Shown: positions 1 through 7,490 of the stretch, piece after piece
Numbering within the stretch: the first letter of the stretch is position 1
Layout: each line of letters begins with the position of its first letter
NCBI GenBank assembly: GCA_022828145.1
Contig: JAJEJA010000093.1
Coordinates: 1 to 64,000 of the forward strand
Direction: 5' to 3'
Length of the DNA stretch: 64,000 nucleotides
Source of the DNA: Candidatus Poribacteria bacterium
GTDB lineage: Bacteria; Poribacteria; WGA-4E; WGA-3G
Position numbers and translations under genes: made by a program
Notes under the pieces: model-generated
What the model saw: only the letters and a program-made list of their open reading frames with translations
The model's database searches: none
What the model was told of the DNA's origin: nothing

Positions 1-200
1 TGTCAAACACGGATTGCTACGCGTGACAGGGTTTGACACAAGAGGCGGACTGAACCTAAGTGAAATTTCAAGTGGTAAGCGGGTTGTTAGAGGAGCGAAA
101 TATGAGAGTTTTCGCATCCTCACAAAACTAAACTTTCAATATAGATAGGAGCGGGCATTCCCCACCGAGCTAAAGCTGCGGTGTCCCCTGCCCGTATAAT
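1..200. other. Structured non-coding stretch, possible RNA or leader
   Basis: No gene is visible here. Several inverted repeats are: positions 1-8 pair with 31-38; a stem of 90-94/117-121 continued by 95-100/110-115 closes an 8-10 nt loop; and 152-157 pairs with 189-194 around an inner stem 163-167/179-183 with tetraloop TAAA at 171-174. The last hairpin ends 9 bases before the ATG of the next gene. A Shine-Dalgarno-like AGGAG (147-151) sits on its far side, so it is not at normal spacing. The element may continue to the left of the window. It does not match RNase P RNA, tmRNA or SRP RNA by eye. It could be an RNA gene, a leader or another hairpin repeat. Confidence 0.3.
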
Positions 201-203
201 TTG

Positions 204-947
204 ATGGCTAACGAATCTTTACGACAGCAGCTCGCTTGGTTGTATGAACTACAGGAACATGATCGAGAGTTGTTGTCTTTCCACAAGCAGCTACAAACAA
301 TTCCAAAACAGATTGCACAGTTAGAAGCAAGTGTTACGAAATACAAAGTTGAGATTACAGCAAAGACCGAGGAACTCGGTGAAATTGAAAAAAACTTGCG
401 ATCACTTAACGCGAAGCTGGAAATGAATGAAGTCCAAAAAGAAAAATATAGGAATGAACAACGTACTGTAACTACCAATAAGGAATATGCCGCACTTGAA
501 AATCAGATAGAATTCCTTGATAAACAGGATGGGGAAACCGAAGAAGAAATATTAGAATTAATGGAAATGGTTGACCAATATCAAGATGAATTAACAGAGC
601 TCGAATCCAAGGCTGTTAGCGAAGACCAGAAAACGGCTGAGAGAACGAAGGCATATCGTGAAGAACAGAAGAATCTGAAAGCAAACATTGAACAGAAAAT
701 GGAACAGCGGAAAGAATATTTTCCGAAGATTGAAAAAGATCTCTCAACACAGTATCAACGATGGATGGAAAAAAGGAAATCAGACTTTGTTGCCTTAGGA
801 AGAAATGGTACTTGCGGTAGTTGTCGTCTCACAATACAACCGCAGAATCTAAAAGAAGCACAGAAATATGAAAAATTGGTATATTGTACCAGCTGCAAAC
901 GTCTATTGTATGTTGAACCGGAGTCCTCTGATATACCCTATCCGTAG
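204..947 (+). CDS. C4-type zinc ribbon / coiled-coil protein (DUF164 family)
   Basis: The protein (247 aa from ATG 204) has a long charged heptad-rich coiled coil (about residues 10-190) followed by a C-terminal zinc ribbon with two CxxC pairs, CGSC and CTSC, about 25 residues apart. This is the layout and usual length of the zf-RING_7/DUF164 family, proposed to bind nucleic acid or the ribosome. A TTG at 201 is in frame, but ATG 204 is the better start. No good Shine-Dalgarno is at normal distance, and a strong hairpin precedes the gene. In many bacteria this family is encoded next to nif3 or rnpB; neither is recognised here. Confidence 0.85.
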   Translation: MANESLRQQLAWLYELQEHDRELLSFHKQLQTIPKQIAQLEASVTKYKVEITAKTEELGEIEKNLRSLNAKLEMNEVQKEKYRNEQRTVTTNKEYAALENQIEFLDKQDGETEEEILELMEMVDQYQDELTELESKAVSEDQKTAERTKAYREEQKNLKANIEQKMEQRKEYFPKIEKDLSTQYQRWMEKRKSDFVALGRNGTCGSCRLTIQPQNLKEAQKYEKLVYCTSCKRLLYVEPESSDIPYP

Positions 948-949
948 TG

Positions 950-1081
950 GTCTGTCCAAGTTAAACTTGTAGGTTGGGTAGAGCAAAGCGCCAATAAAAT
1001 ATTAACTGGCAACATAATAGACACAATCCTTACGTGTTGGGTTTCGTTCCTCAACCCAACCTACATATTTAGTCTGGACTA
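950..1081. repeat. Hairpin repeat family B, copy 1
   Basis: An inverted repeat GTAGGTTGGGT...ACCCAACCTAC spans 969-1064 and is extended outward by imperfect arms (GTCCAAGTTAAA at left, TTTAGTCTGGAC at right). The interior GCCAATAAAATATTAACTGGC is shared with the copy at 21858-21960. It lies between two co-directional genes and has no coding potential, so it is a MITE-like interspersed element. Confidence 0.75.
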
Positions 1082-1104
1082 TTCATTAGAATAATGCTTT
1101 TCCC

Positions 1105-1878
1105 GTGACAGTTAAATTATATCAACCCATTCAAGAATTATCGGATACAGGTATTGTCCATGCAGGAATCAGTATGCGTAAAGGCGGATTCAGCAAGGCA
1201 CTGTATTCCTCCCTTAATTTAGCCTTCCATGTAGGAGACGATCCTACTGTAGTTTCTCAGAATCAGAGACTTTTCTCATCTGAAACAAAGATAAAAAATC
1301 TCAGATACTGTCAACAAGTTCATAGTGATGTTGTCTGCCATGCAGATAGTGTTCCATTTTCAGCGTGGATTCAAGAGAATCTCAACGTGAATCCTATGAT
1401 TGGTGATGCTCTGATTTCCAATCGTCAAGGTGAGACTTTAGGTATCTTTACAGCAGACTGTGTGCCGATCTTCATTTTAGACACAGCAACTCCTGCAATT
1501 GGCATTGCACATGCAGGCTGGCGCGGAACTATTGCACGAATTGCAGCGAAGACCATTACTGCAATGAATACTACATTCGGTTCTGATGCCAAGAATTGTA
1601 GAATCCATTTGGGTGCATCAATACAAAAGTGCTGCTATACTGTCAGCACAGAATTAGTCAATCAGTTTACTGACAATTTTGGCAGCGATGTAAAGCTTGG
1701 GGATCGCCTCTGTTTACATACAGCCAACATCAAGCAGTTATGTGACATAGGAATACAACCAGAGTCGATTTTTACATCACCCTACTGTACTTCCTGTAAT
1801 ACGGATCTGTTCTATTCCTATCGTGCTGAAGGGGGGCAGACAGGAAGGATGCTGTCATTTATTCAACTCATACAGTGA
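1105..1878 (+). CDS. pgeF: PgeF/YfiH family (laccase-domain) protein
   Basis: This 257-aa protein fits the multicopper-polyphenol-oxidase/YfiH family, which acts as a purine nucleoside phosphorylase/adenosine deaminase and, in E. coli, as peptidoglycan editing factor PgeF. The family active-site residues are visible: H73 (QQVHS), C119 (TADCVP) and H136 in the HAGWRGT motif. The start is GTG 1105; the ATG at 1094 hits a stop at once. The next gene begins close behind, so the two are probably co-transcribed. The exact substrate cannot be told from sequence. Confidence 0.88.
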   Translation: MTVKLYQPIQELSDTGIVHAGISMRKGGFSKALYSSLNLAFHVGDDPTVVSQNQRLFSSETKIKNLRYCQQVHSDVVCHADSVPFSAWIQENLNVNPMIGDALISNRQGETLGIFTADCVPIFILDTATPAIGIAHAGWRGTIARIAAKTITAMNTTFGSDAKNCRIHLGASIQKCCYTVSTELVNQFTDNFGSDVKLGDRLCLHTANIKQLCDIGIQPESIFTSPYCTSCNTDLFYSYRAEGGQTGRMLSFIQLIQ

Positions 1879-1892
1879 ATTGGAGAGATAAA

Positions 1893-2645
1893 ATGGATAT
1901 ACGATTAACTGACAAAGTTGCGGTTATTACAGGCGCATCGACCGGAATCGGTGCAGCAACTGCCATAACTTATGCCAAAGCAGGTGCCAAGGTTGTTCTT
2001 GCAGACATCAATGAACAGGATGGGCATGAGACACTAAAAGTTATTGAAAAAGATAACGGCACAGCAATTTACTGCTCAACCGACGTTACTTCAGAGAGTG
2101 CCGTAACGAAACTCATGCAAACTACAGATGACACTTATGGACAGATAAACATTTTAGTGACCTGTGCTGGTGTCTTGCAGGGACCCAATGTCCAGATAGA
2201 AGACTTTGAGGAGTCAATCTTTGATACTGTTATTGATGTCAATCTAAAGGGAACATTCTTTGCAATAAAACATGCTGTGCCGATAATGTCAAGGAGTGGC
2301 GGAGGTGTTATTCTGTGTATCGCTTCCGGGGCAGGTGTGCGTGGTGGCAGTTCATCTGTCGCTTACGCGTCAAGTAAAGGTGGTGTAAACGGTTTAGTGA
2401 TGACTGTAGAGAATCAGGTAAGATCACATAATATTCGGATGCACACGATCTGTCCAGGGGGTCTCGCAACACCATTGAAATTAGGTCAGATCGCCGAATC
2501 TGCGAGGCTCTCAGGAAGTGATCCTGATGCTGCTGTTGCTAATGCATTAAAATCACTCGGTGATCCTGCAGGTGTCGCACGCGTCCTTACTTTCCTCGCA
2601 TCTGATGAAGGTTCTTATATGCGTGGACAGATATTTACAAGATAG
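1893..2645 (+). CDS. Short-chain dehydrogenase/reductase (SDR), short C-terminus
   Basis: A classical SDR of 250 aa. TGASTGIG (13-20) binds the NAD(P) cofactor, NVLTCAG-like CAGV follows, and YASSK (about 155-159) gives the catalytic Tyr and Lys. ATG 1893 is chosen over GTG 1875 because it is preceded by TGGAGAG at 1881-1887. Classical SDRs usually end with GQ.(I/F)..DGG...; here the chain stops at GQIFTR, so the last several residues are missing. That end lies inside a 34-bp repeat (2635-2668) that recurs at 5520-5553. The substrate is unknown. Confidence 0.85.
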   Translation: MDIRLTDKVAVITGASTGIGAATAITYAKAGAKVVLADINEQDGHETLKVIEKDNGTAIYCSTDVTSESAVTKLMQTTDDTYGQINILVTCAGVLQGPNVQIEDFEESIFDTVIDVNLKGTFFAIKHAVPIMSRSGGGVILCIASGAGVRGGSSSVAYASSKGGVNGLVMTVENQVRSHNIRMHTICPGGLATPLKLGQIAESARLSGSDPDAAVANALKSLGDPAGVARVLTFLASDEGSYMRGQIFTR

Positions 2646-2668
2646 ATGAAAACTAATATGTGTTATCA
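2635..2668. repeat. 34-bp direct repeat, left copy of R-M island
   Basis: This sequence begins TTACAAGATAGATG and ends GTGTTATCA. It recurs in the same orientation at 5520-5553 with two mismatches. The left copy contains the SDR stop codon; the right copy contains the stop codon of the convergent sugar transferase. Together they bracket the restriction-modification genes. Confidence 0.75.
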
Positions 2669-2682
2669 ACTATTAAAGAGAC

Positions 2683-2699
2683 GGCACTCGGAGAGTGCC
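2683..2699. repeat. Short palindromic element GGCACTC...GAGTGCC
   Basis: A perfect inverted repeat GGCACTC-GGA-GAGTGCC, 38 bases after the SDR stop. It could be a weak terminator stem (no T-run follows) or a dispersed hairpin. The rest of 2700-2884 shows nothing. Confidence 0.4.
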
Positions 2700-2884
2700 T
2701 ACTACTATTAGAGCTTATGAAATCCCAAAATTGACACTTGTAGTGACAATAACTTTACGCACCCGTTTTCTATGGTTCCTTCGTCCCTCCATTGTTACAG
2801 AACCTAAATACGGGGCGAAGCACGGGGCCTCATCAGACAAGTATATTATGAATTAGGTTGTAGTATCAATCACATCAAAGATGG

Positions 2885-3334
2885 TTATTTATCAGGAATT
2901 GGAACGGAAAGAGAATCCTCAGGTTTGCAAGCATAGATGGGAGTTCCATCCTCACGTTTTCCGATAATCCGATGATGATAACGTGATTGTTTTTCTTCTT
3001 CTATAACGCTTGTCTTATCGCAAGTATAATAAATGTGACCACAAGCATCACATTTTGCACGATGTTCAGGATAGGTCGGAGGAGGCACGGCCGAATCATC
3101 AGATACAGTTGCAACAGCAGTAAAAGTCTCAATACAGTTATAAATGCCGACGCCGCAGTTAGGACATGGGACTGTGTGGTCGTCTGGATTATTTACCTTT
3201 ACCCCACATCCGGCGCGGCAGGGGTGTGGACTGTGGTTTCTCACGATTATAAAAGAAACAATGACGGTACACACAACAACAAAACCGATCAATATCATTT
3301 CATTCTTGCTGGGTAATAAACTTTTCATATTCAT
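2885..3334 (-). CDS. Membrane-anchored Cys-rich (zinc-ribbon-like) hypothetical protein
   Basis: I do not recognise the family. The 149-aa protein has one N-terminal membrane segment (about residues 13-31, ILIGFVVVCTVIVSFII) and then a soluble part with paired cysteines: CRAGC, CPNCG, a later single Cys, CDACGHIYYTC and a final Cys. Such pairs normally hold zinc in ribbons, suggesting two stacked zinc ribbons in the periplasm or cytoplasm depending on topology. It lies inside the segment bracketed by 34-bp repeats together with the restriction-modification genes but is separated from them by about 280 bp. Confidence 0.6.
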   Translation of the reverse strand: MNMKSLLPSKNEMILIGFVVVCTVIVSFIIVRNHSPHPCRAGCGVKVNNPDDHTVPCPNCGVGIYNCIETFTAVATVSDDSAVPPPTYPEHRAKCDACGHIYYTCDKTSVIEEEKQSRYHHRIIGKREDGTPIYACKPEDSLSVPIPDK

Positions 3335-3616
3335 TCTAAATATTTTTGCTTTTTAACTTCTATTCTATTTTCAAACTCATGTTATAAAAAGCTGCAGTAG
3401 TTTGTCAACTGTTTTTATGCAGTTGATTCCCGGTATGTTGCTTTTGATGGGGATGTCTTTTCTCTTCGGCGTTTTCACGGATGGCTTTATTCTTATCTCG
3501 CTGTGTTATTTATACCAACAGGGATATATCAAAGAATGTGTTGTGGGACATTCTGAACATCTTTTATTGCATATTGTATGGCATTGATCATACAAAACAT
3601 ATCATTCTTCAATAGT
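3335..3616. other. Intergenic stretch with a solo family-A element end
   Basis: No convincing gene is seen. Positions 3373-3384 (AAACTCATGTTA) resemble the right end of the family-A inverted-repeat elements and are repeated in the same orientation at 5511-5522 on the other side of the restriction-modification genes. A 61-codon plus-strand frame (3402-3587) has a hydrophobic stretch but no ribosome binding site. Confidence 0.4.
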
Positions 3617-4204
3617 TCATTCATCTTCTTGAATTTCAAACACAACACCATCCCTTTTCTTTTCATAAAAGATCATTTTTACATTTATGGATTCAGATAG
3701 AAACGGCATTGTGTGATACGTACTTGGTTTGATGGAATATGCATCTTCACCTACGTAACCATCAATACCTTGGGATTCTTCAGAAGGTTCTGCTAGACGA
3801 TAATCACAACCCTTTATTTCTGACAACTTTCGCAAAATTGCTTCCTGAAACCTAAGACCTGTGTATGTTTTAACAAGTACCAGATCTTCAACCCACGCTC
3901 TAACCATTTCACGGTCAATTTTGATGAATGCATCTTTAAGGTTTTCTAACATCGTTATTATTTTTTCAGTAGCTTCATCAATCGCATTCGGATATCTTTC
4001 TTGATACCATTGAACCCATTCGTCAAAGGTTCGCCCTGGAAATTCTTGGATCAAATCAGTCATTTGTCCAACATTCTTTGGGCGCGTCGCTTGTGAATTT
4101 TGATTAGCAAGATTCATTATTTGCGTCGTATACTTTGGAAATTCGCATGTTGGTGCTTTAATTACATACTCTTGAATCTCATCGTTACTCAGTTTTATTT
4201 TCAT
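3617..4204 (-). CDS. Type II restriction endonuclease, MjaI family
   Basis: A 195-aa protein resembling MjaI-type restriction enzymes (RE_MjaI). The C-terminal half has GIDGYVGEDAYSIKP (146-160), where D148 and K159 fit the PD-(D/E)XK metal-binding core, with E121 as a possible extra acid. It lies 24 bp downstream of a DNA methyltransferase in the same orientation, as expected for an R-M pair. By family analogy the target is CTAG; this is inferred, not seen. Length is normal and there are no frame breaks. Confidence 0.75.
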   Translation of the reverse strand: MKIKLSNDEIQEYVIKAPTCEFPKYTTQIMNLANQNSQATRPKNVGQMTDLIQEFPGRTFDEWVQWYQERYPNAIDEATEKIITMLENLKDAFIKIDREMVRAWVEDLVLVKTYTGLRFQEAILRKLSEIKGCDYRLAEPSEESQGIDGYVGEDAYSIKPSTYHTMPFLSESINVKMIFYEKKRDGVVFEIQEDE

Positions 4205-4228
4205 ACGCTGCCTTCTGACAATTTCAAC

Positions 4229-5368
4229 TCATTGCCTATCAAAAATATTCGGTTGATTTTGGCTTTTAATTGATTTCATCTTCTCTTTAGTTACAGTTAG
4301 GGCATAGTCATCAAAAACTAATGGACCTGGTTCTGGTGAATATAAGACATCAAAAATATTGCTTTTATTCGTTTGAACTTCTTTTAGGAAATTCACAATT
4401 AGATGTTGTTCTTGGTTTGTCACTACCGGACATCCGTAATGTTTATTTTTATATTTCAAGGGTCTTGAACTTTGGAGACGATCATTGACAAACTCAAAAT
4501 GTCTTATTATTCTGTTATGTATATAATCATTTGAAAATTGAACAATATCATAAGCAATTGGTTCTATTGACTGTCTAAAACTCTCATCAATTTCAACACC
4601 GATACTATTTCGTCCCGATGCCATCGCCGCAGCAGTTGTTGTGCCCGTCCCCAAAAACGGGTCTAATATTACATCATTTTTTGCTGAATACATATTTATA
4701 AGTCTATAAGCTAATTCAAAAGGATATGCCCCGCTTCTATCCCTTGATGTTTTAATGAGTTTCTGTGTAGTTCCCTTAAGATCAAACCAAATATCTGAAT
4801 ACCAGACGTTCCTTTCTTCCCAAAACAACGCGCTTTCGCGTCTATTTTGTTTTTCTTTTTCTGAATTAAATGTCCTTTTAGAACCTTTTCTGACTATCAG
4901 AATATATTCATGTTCTAAAGTAACATAAGCACCTGCGGGGAGCATCCCCGATCCCATGAACTTGTTAGGGGTGTTCGCTTGTTTTCGCCAGAGGATATCA
5001 GGTAGTGCTAAAAACCCTATCTTTAATAGATAGGTCAAGACCCTTGCGTGATTCGGATACAAACAAAAATTACCTTTTACTGTCCTCGTTGCATCACCTA
5101 TGTTAATACATGCAAATCTGCCGTTTTTTAAAACTCTAAAGACTTCATCCCAGACAGAATCGAGAATATCGTGCATTAACGCGTAAGCCTGATTTCCACT
5201 TCCGCTTGTTAACGCATCTTGGATGTCTGGATTCTGATTGCCAAACATTTCATCCCACATCGCAATCATAGGATAAGGTGGCGAGGTGACGACAAGGTCA
5301 ACGCTTTCTGATGGAATTTCCTTCAAGTCACGTGAATCTTGAAAAAGGATCTTATGTGTAGTTCTCAT
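4229..5368 (-). CDS. DNA methyltransferase (N4-cytosine/N6-adenine class), R-M partner
   Basis: A 379-aa amino-methyltransferase. Motif IV TSPPYP (28-33) comes first, as in beta-class enzymes, and the SAM-binding DPFLGTGTT follows at about residue 240. The SPPY form is typical of N4-cytosine enzymes such as M.MjaI. It should protect the host DNA from the adjacent nuclease. It is transcribed before the endonuclease gene. No clear Shine-Dalgarno precedes the ATG at 5368, and no controller (C) protein gene is visible. Confidence 0.85.
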   Translation of the reverse strand: MRTTHKILFQDSRDLKEIPSESVDLVVTSPPYPMIAMWDEMFGNQNPDIQDALTSGSGNQAYALMHDILDSVWDEVFRVLKNGRFACINIGDATRTVKGNFCLYPNHARVLTYLLKIGFLALPDILWRKQANTPNKFMGSGMLPAGAYVTLEHEYILIVRKGSKRTFNSEKEKQNRRESALFWEERNVWYSDIWFDLKGTTQKLIKTSRDRSGAYPFELAYRLINMYSAKNDVILDPFLGTGTTTAAAMASGRNSIGVEIDESFRQSIEPIAYDIVQFSNDYIHNRIIRHFEFVNDRLQSSRPLKYKNKHYGCPVVTNQEQHLIVNFLKEVQTNKSNIFDVLYSPEPGPLVFDDYALTVTKEKMKSIKSQNQPNIFDRQ

Positions 5369-5510
5369 AGAAGTTTTTACCTACAAGTTGTCTTTGATTT
5401 GTTTAGTAAGGATAGCATGGTAATGGGGTTATGTCAAGGGAAGGAACTACAGGACAGAGTGATTATGAGCGACAACTTGAGGAAATTTACGATTGGCCTA
5501 ACCCCTTTTC

Positions 5511-5553
5511 AAACTCACGTTACAAGATAGATGGAAACTAATACGTGTTATCA
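5511..5553. repeat. Solo family-A end plus 34-bp direct repeat, right copy
   Basis: AAACTCACGTTA (5511-5522) is the right terminal sequence of the family-A elements. It runs directly into the right copy (5520-5553) of the 34-bp repeat seen at 2635-2668. The repeat contributes the last codons and stop of the sugar transferase gene. Confidence 0.7.
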
Positions 5554-6191
5554 TCCCAAAAGACTTTGAAGGTTCGTAGTAGTATCTTGAAGTCATTCCA
5601 TAAAGATAGGTTATCAATATACTCTAAATCAACAGGAATACCTTCACGTATCGTCCCACGTCTACGTGGACTCAGCTGCCACAAGCCTGTCATTCCAGGT
5701 CTAACAAGATGACGTTGGTTCTCCCATTCCTCATATTCATCAGCAAGAAATGGCATTTCTGGACGAGGTCCGACAAGACTCATTTCACCTTTAATTACGT
5801 TAAACAGCTGTGGTAATTCATCTAAACTGGTCTTTCGTATCCATTTTCCTATTGAAGTGATACGTACATCATCAGTTGAATCAGGTTTCTCTGAATAAGA
5901 TGGCGTATCAATATGGAGACTTCTGAATTTATGTATGACAAAGAGTCTATTGTTTATGCCGACTCGTTTGTGTGAGAAAAACACAGGGCCGCGTGAAGAG
6001 AGTTTTATCAATACGGCTATAATTAGCATCAAAGGTGAGAATATCAGAATTAAGAACAAGGATGCAACAAAATCCAATAGATATTTTCCTCTCTTTGCAT
6101 AAAAGGAGTTAAGCCTATCAACTGAATTCTGTCCTGCTGTGTCGTTCATATATGAGAGATCAGGTTTTGTAATGATATATTTAGCAGGCAT
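5538..6191 (-). CDS. Undecaprenyl-phosphate sugar phosphotransferase (PglC/WcaJ C-terminal type)
   Basis: A 217-aa bacterial sugar transferase with only the catalytic domain. It has an N-terminal membrane segment (about 37-63, LLDFVASLFLILIFSPLMLI), the KFRS stretch, TSLDELPQLFNVIKGEMSLVGPRP and a C-terminal RPGMTGLWQ. These enzymes transfer a sugar-1-phosphate to undecaprenyl phosphate, the first membrane step of capsule or O-antigen synthesis. It is the last gene of the polysaccharide locus in transcription order. Its final residues DNTY lie within the 34-bp repeat. Confidence 0.92.
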   Translation of the reverse strand: MPAKYIITKPDLSYMNDTAGQNSVDRLNSFYAKRGKYLLDFVASLFLILIFSPLMLIIAVLIKLSSRGPVFFSHKRVGINNRLFVIHKFRSLHIDTPSYSEKPDSTDDVRITSIGKWIRKTSLDELPQLFNVIKGEMSLVGPRPEMPFLADEYEEWENQRHLVRPGMTGLWQLSPRRRGTIREGIPVDLEYIDNLSLWNDFKILLRTFKVFWDDNTY

Positions 6192-6232
6192 ATTGCTTGC
6201 TTCCTAATTTGTTTTCGAATCTGTAAATTACA

Positions 6233-7351
6233 TCATTTTTTTTGTAAATCAGTGAATACATCTATGTACTGTTCAGCGATGTGGTCCCAATTAAAACGTT
6301 TATGTATCTGTTCCGTTGCACGTTGACGAAAATCTTCAACTTTTTCTAAATTCTGTTCTAAAGATTCAATCTGATTTTTGAGGGATTCAGCAGTTTTGTC
6401 AAAGAGTACACCGTATTTTCCCCCTTCCAAAACTTCGTAGTTGAAGGGTGTGTTGAGTGCGAGGATGCAGTTAGAAAATCCTAAAGCTTTCAGAATTGAT
6501 GGGTTGATTCCACCGAACTGATGTCCATGAATATAAGCGAAACAGTGATGATGTAGTTCCTTGATATGCTCAGAGCTGTCAATATGCCCGAGAAAAAGCA
6601 CATTTTCATTTGCCATACTTTTCAATTTATCCAAGAATTCATTCTCCATTTTGTTCCCTCTATAGTCTGCCCCGCCAGCAATAGCAAGTTTCTTCTCGCT
6701 ATTAGAAGTTACAAAAGCTTCCATAATCAGGTCAGCATTATTGTCAGGCACAAGACGACTTGCGATCAGATAATAATCTCTGGACTGTAGACCATATTCC
6801 TCAAGAACTTCAGGATGTTCGGAGGGTTCAATATTTGCACCGTAAGCGATATAGGTTGTCTCTGCCCCTAAATCTTCGAGGTAGAGCCGTTTCATCTCTT
6901 CAGCATCGGTAATCACCAGCGGAAATGCTGAAGTTGCCATCTTGGCAGCCCATTTGAAATAGACTGCCCCTATACCTTTCCATTTCGGTCTTAACCACTC
7001 CATGCCATCAACATTGATGACCGCCTTCTTTCCAAATATCCTGAAGAACCAACCGAACGGACCGTTACCTGCATTCCAAACAAAAACTATATCGGATGGA
7101 GAAAAAGATGCATGAATAGACGCAAAGAAACTATGACTAAGGGTGCTAAATATCTTATGTTCAATACTCGGTAGGTAGATAAGTTTTATACCCTTCCATT
7201 CCGAAGGTCTTTCCTTGAAAAACCCCTTTCTACAGTAGACGATCACTTCATGTCCAGCTTCAACCCATCGTGGTGCAAGCTCCCCCATCACTGTCTCAGA
7301 ACCGCTATAAGTAGCGGGAAGTCCTCTAATGCCTAACACTCTAATCTTCAT
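6233..7351 (-). CDS. Glycosyltransferase, GT4-like with DUF1972 N-terminus
   Basis: This 372-aa protein starts MKIRVLGIRGLPATYSGSET, typical of the DUF1972 glycosyltransferases (rhamnosyl/other sugar transferases of capsule loci). The C-terminal half has the GT-B nucleotide-sugar fold, with HGHQFGGINPSILKALG at the usual position of the EX7E region; the first acid of that motif is not obvious. It lies 41 bp upstream of the initiating sugar transferase and is probably co-transcribed. Donor and acceptor cannot be told. Confidence 0.88.
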   Translation of the reverse strand: MKIRVLGIRGLPATYSGSETVMGELAPRWVEAGHEVIVYCRKGFFKERPSEWKGIKLIYLPSIEHKIFSTLSHSFFASIHASFSPSDIVFVWNAGNGPFGWFFRIFGKKAVINVDGMEWLRPKWKGIGAVYFKWAAKMATSAFPLVITDAEEMKRLYLEDLGAETTYIAYGANIEPSEHPEVLEEYGLQSRDYYLIASRLVPDNNADLIMEAFVTSNSEKKLAIAGGADYRGNKMENEFLDKLKSMANENVLFLGHIDSSEHIKELHHHCFAYIHGHQFGGINPSILKALGFSNCILALNTPFNYEVLEGGKYGVLFDKTAESLKNQIESLEQNLEKVEDFRQRATEQIHKRFNWDHIAEQYIDVFTDLQKK

Positions 7352-7490
7352 GTAAAATCCTTCAATCTGTGATAAACCTACATGATCAGTTTTAGTATTG
7401 CTATTCCGATTAGCAACCTATCTGAAAACACTCATTAGATACACAATAAGAACGAAATATTCATTTAAACCTACGTTTGCTGACAAGCGA

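Noticed and set aside
152-194. RNase P RNA, tmRNA or SRP RNA at the left edge
   Set aside because: None of the conserved core sequences of these RNAs is visible, although the hairpins are real.
2683-2699. Rho-independent terminator of the SDR gene
   Set aside because: The stem is good but no T-run follows, so it is listed only as a palindrome.
3402-3587. 61-codon plus-strand frame with hydrophobic residues
   Set aside because: No ribosome binding site, no family likeness, and it lies in a repeat-flanked intergenic stretch.
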